A stretch of DNA of 64,000 nucleotides, taken from positions 496,001 through 560,000 of the forward strand of contig NZ_VRKQ01000010.1 of assembly GCF_008056315.1 (NCBI RefSeq), given 5' to 3'. How positions within the stretch are numbered: position 1 is the first letter of the stretch; every line of letters starts with the position of its first letter. The notes below the pieces were generated by a model. That model saw only the letters and a list, made by a program, of their open reading frames with translations. It was not told the DNA's origin and did no database searches. The DNA is from Seonamhaeicola maritimus (GTDB lineage Bacteria > Bacteroidota > Bacteroidia > Flavobacteriales > Flavobacteriaceae). The position numbers and the translations under genes were made by a program. Shown here piece by piece: positions 8,358 through 17,135 of this stretch.

Positions 8358-8885
8358 ATGAGAACCCTATTTTTAATTGGAATTATTACCGTATTCACAT
8401 TTTCCTGCAAAAACAATGATCAAAAGACTGAAGCATTGGATACAGAACAAATTGAAAATGAATTGAAGGCATCAATCGAATCAAGGTTTTTTGCTTGGCA
8501 GAAGAATAATTACGAAACCTATGTAGCCGGTTATCATGTCGATTGGAAGCGTTGGGGAATGCGGGAGGATGTATTAAATACCTATTCTGATATGCGTGGT
8601 TTTTGGGATTATATGAAAGCTAATGAAGAGTCGCAGGAGATGGAAATTAATTTAATCGATTATGATCTTATGGGTGATGGTAATGTTGCACTGGTTCATT
8701 ATACTGCAACAGAAACTTTTAAGTGGATTGGACCGGATAACCAAAGAGGCTGGAAAACAGGTGATATATACAAGGGAATATTACGTTGGAGTGACGTAAT
8801 GGTGAAAGAAGATGGAAAGTGGCTATGCATTGGTGGTCATAGGGACTTGAGCCAGCCAGCTGCCAAGCTTATCAAATTAAATTGA
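8358..8885 (+). CDS. Lipoprotein with NTF2/SnoaL-like fold
   Basis: The ATG at 8358 gives a clean lipoprotein signal, MRTLFLIGIITVFTFSC, with the lipobox cysteine at residue 17. A TTG start further upstream would bury that signal. The mature part (about 158 residues) has the pattern of DUF4440/SnoaL-like alpha+beta proteins: an N-terminal helix, then FFAWQKNNYETYVAGY, an aromatic-rich middle and a C-terminal GKWLCIGGHRD strand. It is probably anchored to the periplasmic face of the inner membrane or to the outer membrane. The gene sits alone between complementary R boxes (8324-8333, 8891-8900) as the first cassette of the array. Function is unknown; such folds serve as small-molecule binders or enzymes. 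Confidence 0.7.
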   Translation: MRTLFLIGIITVFTFSCKNNDQKTEALDTEQIENELKASIESRFFAWQKNNYETYVAGYHVDWKRWGMREDVLNTYSDMRGFWDYMKANEESQEMEINLIDYDLMGDGNVALVHYTATETFKWIGPDNQRGWKTGDIYKGILRWSDVMVKEDGKWLCIGGHRDLSQPAAKLIKLN

Positions 8886-8890
8886 ACAAA

Positions 8891-8948
8891 TGCTGCCAAC
8901 AATGTATATAAGCCATTAACACGGATCATATACTCACCGTTGTAGCCA
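8891..8948 (+). repeat. attC-like site 1
   Basis: The R'' box TGCTGCCAAC (8891-8900) pairs with 8324-8333. The internal arms GTATAT and ATATAC pair across a spacer. The site ends in GTTGTAGCCA (8939-8948), which is the R' box of the next cassette. At 58 bp, with an AAC...GTT core, it has the architecture of a short integron attC. Confidence 0.6.
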
Positions 8949-8989
8949 ATTTGAACACACATAGAGAACAACTTTAAAAGAACATAAAA

Positions 8990-9799
8990 ATGATAAAAGA
9001 TAGCGGAAGAGTTCAAGTTATTGATAAAATCATAGATGGAAAAATAACTGAAGAAAACTACCATAATAAGTATTTTTTGAGAGTTGGTTCAAAAGCTGAT
9101 AGATACGAAAACATTGATTTTAGTCATACTTATTTTGACCATTGCTACTTCAGAAATTGTGTGTTTGACTCTTGTAATTTTAATGGATGTAAATTTTTAA
9201 ATTCAAATTTTTCAGGCTCTACTTTTGTAGGTTGTGATTTTACATATGCTACTTTTCAAAATACTGAAGTTGATGAAGAAATTTTAGATACTGGCTGTCC
9301 AGGCTACGACAATTTGAAATTAAAATTCGCAAGAACTTTAAGAAAAAATTTCCAAGGATTAGGAGATGCAGAATCAGCAAATAAAGCAATCAAGATTGAA
9401 TTAGACGCGAGAAAATCTCATTTATGGAAATGTTGGAATTCTAATGAGTCCTATTATCGAAAAAAATATACAGGCTGGAATAGATTTTTTGCGTTTTTCA
9501 AGTGGCTAAAATTCAAAATAGAAGAGTTTGTATGGGGAAATGGAGAAAGTACATTAAAATTAATTCGTTCAGGATTTATATTTTGGATAATAATGACTGT
9601 TATTGATGTTTCTTTGACTGGAAACTTTAATGAGATATCAAGTTATTGGAATTCTTTCATTAAAATGCCCCAAATTTTCTTAAGTATTGAAAAACCAATT
9701 AATTATTCAAATTTATATTTAAGCATAATATTTATAATTCGAATTGTTGCTTTTGGTCTATTTATGTCAATATTATTAAAAAGATTTAATAAGCGATAA
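8990..9799 (+). CDS. Pentapeptide-repeat protein with C-terminal membrane helices
   Basis: The 269-residue protein has about ten pentapeptide repeats (A/C-x-F pattern) at residues about 40-90, for example FDSCNFNGCKFLNSNF. These should form a right-handed quadrilateral beta-helix. A charged helical middle follows. At the C-terminus are two hydrophobic segments, SGFIFWIIMTVIDVSL and YLSIIFIIRIVAFGLFMSIL, so it is likely anchored in the inner membrane. It is followed one base later by a nucleotidyltransferase gene and then a small gene in ATGA overlap, forming a three-gene unit inside one cassette-like interval. A sensor-plus-membrane-effector role is possible but is inference. Confidence 0.7.
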   Translation: MIKDSGRVQVIDKIIDGKITEENYHNKYFLRVGSKADRYENIDFSHTYFDHCYFRNCVFDSCNFNGCKFLNSNFSGSTFVGCDFTYATFQNTEVDEEILDTGCPGYDNLKLKFARTLRKNFQGLGDAESANKAIKIELDARKSHLWKCWNSNESYYRKKYTGWNRFFAFFKWLKFKIEEFVWGNGESTLKLIRSGFIFWIIMTVIDVSLTGNFNEISSYWNSFIKMPQIFLSIEKPINYSNLYLSIIFIIRIVAFGLFMSILLKRFNKR

Positions 9800-9800
9800 A

Positions 9801-10427
9801 ATGTACATATATGTATTTGGTTCGATTTGTAGAGGAGAAATTGATGAGTTTTCTGATGTAGATTTATTAGCAATCGTAGGTTCCAATGAAAAAATAAATT
9901 TTCAACTCGACACACAAAAATTTTCAATTTATAAAGAAAAAAGAATGGAAGAGCTTTGGGAAGAAGGAAACCCTTTTGCTTGGCATTTATTTCAAGAATC
10001 AAAGTTAATTCATTCTAATAATAACGAAGATATTTTGAGAAATTGGGGAAAACCAAATCCATACAATAATATGGAATCAGATTTAAAAAAATTTTCTTCT
10101 CTTTTTTACGATTCTTTAGAATCAATTAACAATTCAGAATACTCAAATACATTTGATTTATCAATGCTGTTTTTATCAATTAGAAATTTTGCTTCGTGTT
10201 ACTCATTAGGTGCTTTAAATGAATTTAATTTTTCAAGAAAGTCTGCAATAAATTTAAAAACTAATAAACTCAATATTTCAAATGAGAGTTTCTCAATTTT
10301 AGAAAGAGCGAGAATTTTATCTACTAGAGGTTCTGGAAAAGTAATTACAGATTTAGAAAAAAACATAGTCCTAAAAGAAACTGAATTAATTTCTGATTGG
10401 TTTCAATTAATACTAAAAAAAATATGA
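9801..10427 (+). CDS. MNT-type nucleotidyltransferase domain protein
   Basis: The 208-residue protein starts directly with the polymerase-beta nucleotidyltransferase signature: FGSICRGEIDEFSDVDLLAI (GSxxRG ... DVD), with both acidic metal ligands present. This is the arrangement of minimal nucleotidyltransferases such as MntA antitoxins, which AMPylate a HEPN partner. The C-terminal 120 residues are predicted helical and could be a fused HEPN-like or substrate-binding domain, but no RxxxxxH motif was seen. The ATG at 9801 follows the stop of the pentapeptide gene (9797-9799) by one base, and the next ATG overlaps its stop. The substrate is unknown. Confidence 0.75.
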   Translation: MYIYVFGSICRGEIDEFSDVDLLAIVGSNEKINFQLDTQKFSIYKEKRMEELWEEGNPFAWHLFQESKLIHSNNNEDILRNWGKPNPYNNMESDLKKFSSLFYDSLESINNSEYSNTFDLSMLFLSIRNFASCYSLGALNEFNFSRKSAINLKTNKLNISNESFSILERARILSTRGSGKVITDLEKNIVLKETELISDWFQLILKKI

Positions 10428-10717
10428 GTGAATTTAATAATCGTATTGAGCTTCAAAGAGAAGTTATTAAAATAGTTAATAGTGCAAAATTTGAATATGA
10501 GATTACAGGTCTTTCAAAAAATGCGATTGAACGTTGGCTTATGGATAATAGATTGGATTCAGAATCCGACTTAACAAAATTATTATATACAATATCTAGC
10601 AAACTATTTTTTCTAGCAAACAAAAGTCAAGAACAAATTACGGACAGCTATAAAAAAATAAGTTCGGAAATATCAATTCTAGTACAGAATTTGAAAAATA
10701 AAATAAACGGAAAATAA
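10424..10717 (+). CDS. Small helical protein coupled to the nucleotidyltransferase
   Basis: A 97-residue protein whose ATG (10424-10426) overlaps the stop of the nucleotidyltransferase gene, which implies translational coupling. A longer reading from 10397 would overlap the upstream gene and is less likely. The sequence is charged, low in glycine and predicted mostly alpha-helical, with ERWLMDNRLDSESDLTKLL in the middle and a probable C-terminal coiled coil. No family was recognised. By position it could be the partner or target of the nucleotidyltransferase. Confidence 0.65.
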   Translation: MSEFNNRIELQREVIKIVNSAKFEYEITGLSKNAIERWLMDNRLDSESDLTKLLYTISSKLFFLANKSQEQITDSYKKISSEISILVQNLKNKINGK

Positions 10718-10723
10718 AAAAAC

Positions 10724-10864
10724 TGGCTACTTAAGATTGCTATAAGTAATTGCTTGTTCTCAACTACTTCTGAAAATCCGCGAGGATTTTCCTTTGGTTC
10801 GTTCCATTTTTGTTAAGTTAGTTGCTCAAACACGGAACTATCCTTACACAAACCGTTGTGTAAC
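10724..10864 (+). repeat. attC-like site 2 (R'' degenerate)
   Basis: TGGCTAC (10724-10730) complements GTAGCCA in the R' box at 8942-8948, but the expected AAC core is altered to TTAAG. The centre carries the hairpin GAAAATCC-gcga-GGATTTTC near 10772. The site ends in GTTGTGTAAC (10855-10864), exactly complementary to 11504-11513. Confidence 0.5.
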
Positions 10865-10875
10865 ATTTAAAAAAA

Positions 10876-11496
10876 ATGGAAAAAATTGAAACATCATTAG
10901 TCGAAACAATAGAAACTACTGATATAAATTCTATAAATAAGGATTTGGCTGAAGTTGTTATAGATTCGGTACTTGATGATGGACTTTTGAAAGATATACC
11001 CATAGTGAATATTATAGTTGGACTAAGGAACTTTGGTTCTAAAATCCATAAAGGTATTTTCATAAAAAAAGTTCTCACATTTCTTTCTAACTTGGAATCT
11101 ACCACAATAAGAGAAAGACAAAATTTTATTCAAAAAATCGAGAAAAGTGAAACTTATAACAATAAAGTTGGAGAAGCTTTAATAATGATTCTTGAGAAAT
11201 GCTCTGATTTAGAAAAACCAAAAATTATTGGCAAACTTTTTAAAGCTTCTATAAAAGAAGAAATTGACTATCAAACATTTTTGAGATTATGTTCTCTAAT
11301 AGACAGAGTTCATATTCCTGATTTAATTCACCTAAAGAGTATTCATAATGGTCAGAATATAAATTCAGTTATTAAAGATGAACTCTTTAGAGCTGGTTTT
11401 TTAAACAGAACAGAATTTGGGCAAGTAAAAATTGATGGCTCAAATGAGTATTATATTAACAATTACGGAAAGAAATTTGTCGAATTGATATTATAA
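10876..11496 (+). CDS. Uncharacterised helical protein (single-gene cassette)
   Basis: The 206-residue protein was not recognised. Residues about 35-60 (LLKDIPIVNIIVGLRNFG) are hydrophobic and could be membrane-associating. The rest is predicted helical and charged (FIKKVLTFLSNL ... ERQNFIQKIEKSE). The C-terminal 70 residues, with a short beta segment (GQVKIDGSNEYYINNYGKKF), could be a small winged helix. It has no signal peptide. The gene is bracketed by 10-bp perfect complementary boxes (10855-10864, 11504-11513). Location among defence-type cargo is the only clue to function. Confidence 0.6.
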   Translation: MEKIETSLVETIETTDINSINKDLAEVVIDSVLDDGLLKDIPIVNIIVGLRNFGSKIHKGIFIKKVLTFLSNLESTTIRERQNFIQKIEKSETYNNKVGEALIMILEKCSDLEKPKIIGKLFKASIKEEIDYQTFLRLCSLIDRVHIPDLIHLKSIHNGQNINSVIKDELFRAGFLNRTEFGQVKIDGSNEYYINNYGKKFVELIL

Positions 11497-11503
11497 AAAT
11501 AAC

Positions 11504-11603
11504 GTTACACAACACCGGCTATAGTTCATTATTTCTGACTTTCCTTGCGGAAAGTCCTCACGGATTTTCACACAACGAAACCATAGCCAAACCGTTAATT
11601 ACC
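11504..11603 (+). repeat. attC-like site 3 (best formed)
   Basis: R'' GTTACACAAC (11504-11513) is the exact complement of GTTGTGTAAC at 10855-10864. The inner arm CGGCTAT pairs with ATAGCC (about 11583-11588), with extra bases on one side as in attC L boxes. A central hairpin GACTTTCC-ttgc-GGAAAGTC forms the variable part. R' GTTAATTACC (11594-11603) begins the next cassette. Confidence 0.65.
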
Positions 11604-11671
11604 TAGTAGAAGTTTATAATGAAGAAAACAACATTTATTTTACTAACAATAATTTTATAGTTATAAGTATC

Positions 11672-12040
11672 ATGAGCAAATCTGAATTGTCCAATATTAT
11701 TAAATCCCCTTACTCTGAATTAATTAAATTAAAAATAGGATTACTTGTAAGGGCTACAATGCCTGAGATTTTAGAGCTAGAATTGATTTCTGAAACTGAG
11801 GCAAAAAAACTTACAGAAAGCGATTATAGCAAGATGATTTTCGATATGAACTATCCTGTCTTAAAAATTGTTGATGAAGACCTTTCTATACTAGACAATA
11901 GAAGCATTGGTGATTATACTAGATATTATGCAGAGCCTCATTACTTTAAAAATGCACGATACCTAATTTCTAGTGAATGGTATGATAGAAATCACGAAGA
12001 TTACATACGGTGGTTAAAACGAAAAGTTAAAATCGACTAA
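11672..12040 (+). CDS. Uncharacterised 122-residue protein
   Basis: Starts at ATG 11672. It is a cytoplasmic alpha+beta protein with no signal peptide or membrane segment, containing LVRATMPEILELELISETEAK and an aromatic C-terminal half (YYAEPHYFKNARYLISSEWYDRN). No family was recognised. It is followed 22 bases later by what looks like a truncated second reading frame, so the original cassette probably held two genes. The gene lies between attC-like site 3 and the exonuclease-helicase cassette. Confidence 0.55.
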   Translation: MSKSELSNIIKSPYSELIKLKIGLLVRATMPEILELELISETEAKKLTESDYSKMIFDMNYPVLKIVDEDLSILDNRSIGDYTRYYAEPHYFKNARYLISSEWYDRNHEDYIRWLKRKVKID

Positions 12041-12062
12041 ATTACTTAAACAATTAGAGTAA

Positions 12063-12182
12063 ATGAAAGGATTAACAAGTGAACAAGTTAGATTTTTAAA
12101 AGAACACAAAATTTACCAAATCATCTGGCATTACCTGTATTTATTGTTGGGCATTGTGCTTTCTAAATTTCAATTCTGGTAA
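12063..12182 (+). pseudogene. Truncated gene start fused to the helicase cassette edge
   Basis: An ATG at 12063 opens a frame, MKGLTSEQVRFLKEHKI, which resembles the start of a longer small protein. It then runs into the boundary at about 12146 and the 3' end of the convergent helicase gene, stopping after 39 codons. No attC-like palindrome separates the two cassettes here. This suggests that a deletion or insertion removed the rest of the gene and the site. Confidence 0.35.
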
Positions 12183-15100
12183 AATTATCAGAATCTCATC
12201 CTCTAATTCTTCTTTCTGCCAGTATACTATATAGTTTATTTTCGATTCTGCTAGTTTATATCCTGATTTATCAAATTCAATTATTTTCTCTTTATAACTA
12301 TTTGAAAATTTTATTATACAATTTCCATTTTTGTCAGAACACCCATCTTTGTTGGCGATTAATTCATCACCGCATTTAAAACTGGTTATAATATCCTGTT
12401 TTGAAATGAAATAATCCAACCAAATTTCCTTATGAGTCAAATGCGCTAGCAATGTGTTTGATGGATTATATTGAAAATTGTCATTTATACGTTCCATTTT
12501 ATTACAAGAAATACCATCAAGATAATTGCCATTTAAGTGAATTGTGAGGTTTTGTTTAGCTCGCGTCATTGCAACATAAAGCTGTCTTCTTTTCTCATCA
12601 TTGTCAGGATTGAAACCATTAAGTATTAGAAAAACATTATCAAACTCTTTACCTTTAGACTTATGAATAGTTGAAACAAAAATGGTTTCTCCGGTTGTAT
12701 TAATAAAGTCTTCGAATTTCGATTCTTTCACAAAAACCTCAAAGTCTGACTGATATTTCTTTTTTGGGTTACTTAACTCAAAATCCTTAATTAGGTTAAT
12801 ACAAATATCAATTTTTGTACTTTCTTTATATTTATCCCAAAGGTTTCTCTTTGCAGTTTTCCAGGTGTTGTCGCTAATAATATATTTGTCTTCAGTAAAG
12901 TTAAGTTGGTTAATAAAGTATCGTACTTCTAATAAGTTAAATAAACTAAAGCTATCATTGGTTTGAATCAGTTTTGCCGGTAATCCATTATTTAATAAAA
13001 GCCCTTCTATTTGTAATGCCTCAGAGTTTGTATGTGTTAAAACACAAGTAGTTCCTTTTAAACTAGAAGATAATATGCTATTAACAACAGGTACAATTAG
13101 ATTAGAGCTTTGATACTTAATTAATTTTAAATGTCCAGTCTCACTTGTATGAGGGATAATAGGAGTTTCTTTAAGGCGGTGGGTAATTTGTTCGACAAAT
13201 TGATTGGTGAATTCTATAAGATTTGCTTTGCTTCGATAATTTACAGTTAGTTCAACTTTTTTAGCATTTTGTTCTGTAATAAATTGTTCCAAATATTTAG
13301 AGCTAGCTCCTCTAAATTCGTAGATATTTTGGTCATCATCGCCAACGGCAATTACTCTCATTTCTTCATTTTGTTCCATCAGAGCTTTTATTAACTCAAA
13401 CTCATGATTATCCATATCTTGAGCTTCATCAATAACCAAGACTGTTTTTGTAATGCGGTTGGGCTCAATATCATTATTTTTAATTTTCTCAACAGTTTTG
13501 CTAATAATCGTTTGTGATTTTTCAATTGAACCAACCTTCCCTAATAAGTCGAAACAATATGCATGAAAAGTTTTTATTTCTATAAAACTAGCGGCATTTC
13601 CAATTAAACCGAGTAGGCGTTTCTTAAATTCTGTTGCAGCTGCTCTTGAAAAAGTGACCATTAGAAGTTGTTCATGTTTTACATCTTCCATTAGCAATAA
13701 GGATGCAAGCTTATGTACCAAAACTCTTGTTTTTCCACTTCCAGGTCCAGCAATAACAGCAATATTTTGAGAATTTTTATCTTTTACTATTTTTAGTTGA
13801 ACTGGAGAAAGGTCTCCAAAAAGTTTTCTAAATTTTGCTGGTGTTATATTTCTTTTAATTTCTTCTTGTCGTTCAACATTAAAGTACTTTTTCAAAAAAG
13901 AGCTATAGTTTAACTGAAAATAATCTTCAACGAATTGCAAAGCTTCCTTATAATCGCTAATCATTTTTTTAGCATATTCGCCCACAATATGAATCTGCTG
14001 TATTTTATTTTCATAAAACTGATTTAGTTTTTTGTAGTCTTCGGCTTTATACCTTTTCTTATTATCCTTTTCTAGTCGTTCAATGGTTAGTTTATTATAA
14101 ACCACAAGGAAACCGCCTTCTATTTTTATCGCATCAATTCTGGACAAATAAAACAAGGCATCTTCAACATCTGTGAGTTTGATATTAAGCTTAAATAGAG
14201 CATTTTGTCTTTCATATTCTTCTTTGAGCTGATGAACAGAGAATTCAACCAAAACTTGTTCTTTGGCTGCTTCTTCAGGGGATAAGTTTTTAGTGCTTTT
14301 TAGATAAAGAAAATCAACAATAAAACGGGCTAATTCATGTCGTTTTTCAAGTTTGTCTTTTAATTCTGTTTTTGAATAGTTAGATAGAATGGATAAATGG
14401 TTTTTTGAGAAATCTTGTTGTTTCCTTTTTATCCAATTTTTAATTACCCAAAAGTTGATTATGGTTTTTATCTTATTTGGCGAAACATCTTCACAGCCAT
14501 TTTCCTCTGCCTGTTCATTAAGTTCCTTAATATGAAATATCCTTTCTGATTCATCAAATTGGGATACAAGAAACTTCTCAATATTACTAATTGAGTTAAC
14601 AATGCGGCGTGAGCGGTTTTTATTTTCACCTCTCTTGATAAAAGCCGTTAAGTCTTTTGTGTCAGCTAATATTTTTTCTTCTCGCAATAAATTAATAACA
14701 TTAATAACATCCTCTTTGACTATTCCAAGATGGTCTGAGATATAGTCTATTCTTGATTCTGCTACTTCTTCGGTTGCCTGTTTTCTACTCTTACTAGAAA
14801 ACAGCTTTTTAATAATCCTAACCGCTTGTTGCTTTTGTTTTTCATTAAAATTTTCAGAAAGATTTATTTTTTCAATAGCTTCTTGTGCATTTTTAGACAG
14901 GATACTATTAGCAAAAATTCGTGGCATATTTTGGCCTCGTTTAAGGTATCCTGCTTCTTCCAATGCAGATATTGCAGTCGTTACCCTTGTTTCTATTTCA
15001 ACTACATTATCATCCCAACCTGCTTTACGGGCAATTTCTAATGCTGAATTAGAAACATTTGAACGAAATCGGGTAATATCTTTTATTGCTTTCCAAATTT

Positions 15101-16952
15101 GTTGAATCTCTTTTATATTCAACTTGGTTTGATTAAGCAAAATAAAATGCTTGCTTAAATCATCTTCATTGAAAAGGACATAACAATCTGCAGTAATACT
15201 ATCATCTCTTCCAGCCCTACCTGCTTCTTGAACATAGTTTTCAAGGGAGTCTGACAATTCATAATGAATTACCATCCCGACATCCTTTTTGTCTACTCCC
15301 ATGCCAAATGCAGATGTTGCAACCATTATATCAACATCACCACGTATAAATGCATCCTGGTTTTCCGACTTTTCCCCTTTATCCATTTTTCCATGATAAG
15401 GCTTTGCAAGATATCCGTTATTTGACAACCTTTCTGCTATTTGGTAAGCTCTTCGTGTTCTTGAAACATAGATAATTGTTGGGCACTTTTTCCCATCAAT
15501 CAGATTGCGTAATGTATTGTATTTATCCTCGTCGTTATCTTTAGGAATTACTTTGTAGCTAAGGTTGGTACGTGCCGTTTTTGAGCTAAAAGTTTCTAAG
15601 TTTAATGATAGTTTTTCTTGGAAATAATCCTTGATATCCTGAATTACATTTTGTTTTGCAGTTGCCGTGAAACAAGAAATTGGAATTCCTGTTTCAAGGT
15701 TTTTCTTTTCTTGCAATGCTTTAATAAAATCTCCAATATAAAGGTAATCAACTCTAAAGTCTTGTCCCCAAGATGAAAAGCAGTGCGCTTCATCAATCAC
15801 AAACCGAACTACATTTCGTCCAAGTAATAGGCGTTCGATTGATTTTGACCTGAGAGATTCCGGTGAGATATATAAAATTGAAGCAGAACCGTTTTCAACT
15901 CTCCATAAAGACTTTGCCCTTTCGATAGGGTCAAGCAACCCATTTATTGTAACAGCTTCTGTAATATTTGCCTTTTCTAGATTATCAACCTGATCTTTCA
16001 TTAACGATTGAAGAGGTGAAATAACTACTGTTAAGCCTTTTACACTTTCCCCGCTCATAAGGGCAGGAATCTGAAAAGTTATCGACTTACCTCCTCCGGT
16101 AGGAAACACCGCTAATATAGACTTATTGTTAATGGCAGCTTTTACTGCGTCCTCTTGCAATGTCTTACCACCATAAGTTCTATAAGAATCGAATCCGAAA
16201 AATTTTTTTAATCCAATTTTTGCATCAAGTGATTTATTGCAATAGGAACACCCTTGTAAACAATGATTGTTTCTTAATAAATAAATGACTCTTTCAACTT
16301 CTGGATAATTTTTTATTACCCATGGAGGAGTTATGGAATATCTACTATCAGTGTTTATTAATGCCAAACAATAAGCTAATTCTATTGGATTTTCTTGAAC
16401 TAACTTTGCCAAATCAGCATTATGACAAATTTTATCAATAAACCATTTCTGTATAAGACTGACAATATTGATATTAGAGAATGAAGAATTAAGAAAATCA
16501 AAGAACCATTGAAATTCCTTTTTGTCACCCAATAAAGCATGATAAATTTGCTTTAACTCAATATTTATTTCTTGGAATGCTGATATTTCATCATAAAATA
16601 AGTCTTTTGCCTTAATTGCATCGTTTAATGGGTTATTTAATTCCTCTGTTTGAAGTTTATCATCTTTTAATAGTGAATGATACGGTTTGGAAGGAAATAA
16701 TAATGGAGATAAATATAACGTGTCAATGGTCTTTACGTTTGAAATAATTCTATTTGTAGCTTTTTCAATATACGGTATATCATGTTTAATAATGTTGTGA
16801 CCGCAGACATATTCCTTCTGGCCAATAAAATTCAAAAGCTCAACAACTGAATTCGAATGTAAATTATATCCATTTCCTGTTATGCCACCTACATCAAGGA
16901 TTTTCTTGCTTTTAACGTCAACTTCAGTATCTATGAAAACGATATTATTCAT
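12141..16952 (-). CDS. DEDD exonuclease-RecQ helicase-UvrD/Rep helicase fusion protein
   Basis: This 1603-residue protein combines three nucleic-acid enzymes. Residues 1-150 resemble a DnaQ-like 3'-5' exonuclease (FIDTEVDVKSKK, then CGHNIIKHD). Residues about 255-620 are a RecQ-type SF2 helicase: Walker A FPTGGGKSITFQ near 281, VIDEAHCFSSWGQDFR near 384, QEAGRAGRDD. A long helical and winged-helix middle follows. Residues about 1060-1500 are a UvrD/Rep SF1 helicase: AGPGSGKTRV near 1067, VIDEAQDMD near 1172, GDDDQNIYEFRG, STIHKSKGKEFD and YVAMTRAKQN near 1456. RecQ and UvrD unwind 3'-tailed DNA, so joined with an exonuclease they could process invading or damaged DNA. The gene opposes its neighbours, and its last codons (AQQ) lie inside the cassette boundary box GTTGGGC (12146-12152). 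Confidence 0.9.
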   Translation of the reverse strand: MNNIVFIDTEVDVKSKKILDVGGITGNGYNLHSNSVVELLNFIGQKEYVCGHNIIKHDIPYIEKATNRIISNVKTIDTLYLSPLLFPSKPYHSLLKDDKLQTEELNNPLNDAIKAKDLFYDEISAFQEINIELKQIYHALLGDKKEFQWFFDFLNSSFSNINIVSLIQKWFIDKICHNADLAKLVQENPIELAYCLALINTDSRYSITPPWVIKNYPEVERVIYLLRNNHCLQGCSYCNKSLDAKIGLKKFFGFDSYRTYGGKTLQEDAVKAAINNKSILAVFPTGGGKSITFQIPALMSGESVKGLTVVISPLQSLMKDQVDNLEKANITEAVTINGLLDPIERAKSLWRVENGSASILYISPESLRSKSIERLLLGRNVVRFVIDEAHCFSSWGQDFRVDYLYIGDFIKALQEKKNLETGIPISCFTATAKQNVIQDIKDYFQEKLSLNLETFSSKTARTNLSYKVIPKDNDEDKYNTLRNLIDGKKCPTIIYVSRTRRAYQIAERLSNNGYLAKPYHGKMDKGEKSENQDAFIRGDVDIMVATSAFGMGVDKKDVGMVIHYELSDSLENYVQEAGRAGRDDSITADCYVLFNEDDLSKHFILLNQTKLNIKEIQQIWKAIKDITRFRSNVSNSALEIARKAGWDDNVVEIETRVTTAISALEEAGYLKRGQNMPRIFANSILSKNAQEAIEKINLSENFNEKQKQQAVRIIKKLFSSKSRKQATEEVAESRIDYISDHLGIVKEDVINVINLLREEKILADTKDLTAFIKRGENKNRSRRIVNSISNIEKFLVSQFDESERIFHIKELNEQAEENGCEDVSPNKIKTIINFWVIKNWIKRKQQDFSKNHLSILSNYSKTELKDKLEKRHELARFIVDFLYLKSTKNLSPEEAAKEQVLVEFSVHQLKEEYERQNALFKLNIKLTDVEDALFYLSRIDAIKIEGGFLVVYNKLTIERLEKDNKKRYKAEDYKKLNQFYENKIQQIHIVGEYAKKMISDYKEALQFVEDYFQLNYSSFLKKYFNVERQEEIKRNITPAKFRKLFGDLSPVQLKIVKDKNSQNIAVIAGPGSGKTRVLVHKLASLLLMEDVKHEQLLMVTFSRAAATEFKKRLLGLIGNAASFIEIKTFHAYCFDLLGKVGSIEKSQTIISKTVEKIKNNDIEPNRITKTVLVIDEAQDMDNHEFELIKALMEQNEEMRVIAVGDDDQNIYEFRGASSKYLEQFITEQNAKKVELTVNYRSKANLIEFTNQFVEQITHRLKETPIIPHTSETGHLKLIKYQSSNLIVPVVNSILSSSLKGTTCVLTHTNSEALQIEGLLLNNGLPAKLIQTNDSFSLFNLLEVRYFINQLNFTEDKYIISDNTWKTAKRNLWDKYKESTKIDICINLIKDFELSNPKKKYQSDFEVFVKESKFEDFINTTGETIFVSTIHKSKGKEFDNVFLILNGFNPDNDEKRRQLYVAMTRAKQNLTIHLNGNYLDGISCNKMERINDNFQYNPSNTLLAHLTHKEIWLDYFISKQDIITSFKCGDELIANKDGCSDKNGNCIIKFSNSYKEKIIEFDKSGYKLAESKINYIVYWQKEELEDEILIILPELKFRKHNAQQ

Positions 16953-16998
16953 TATTATTAATTCGAACTGCTAGTAAATGTAAGGTTTTCGTTTCATG

Positions 16999-17135
16999 TG
17001 CCACAACGTGTTTATATAAGATTAGTTGCGTGCTTTAAGAACCTAATTTAGCAAATACAAACCGAATAGAAAATTCGCTAGGATTTTCGTAAATAGGCTA
17101 GTACTACCAATTAATTTTATACGGTGTTAGCTATA
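16999..17135 (+). repeat. attC-like site 5
   Basis: R'' TGCCACAAC (16999-17007) imperfectly pairs with the boundary box GTTGGGCA at 12146. The long inner arms TATAAGATTAGTTG (17015-17028) and CAATTAATTTTATA (17108-17121) pair at 12 of 14 positions. A central GAAAATTC/GGATTTTC hairpin is present. R' GTTAGCTATA (17126-17135) exactly complements 18275-18284. Confidence 0.6.

Noticed and set aside
9801-10427. Nucleotidyltransferase considered as a CBASS cyclic-nucleotide synthase
   Set aside because: The protein begins directly at the GSxxRG motif and is only 208 residues, smaller than CD-NTases; no SMODS-like helical domain or typical CBASS effector was recognised. MNT-type is more likely.
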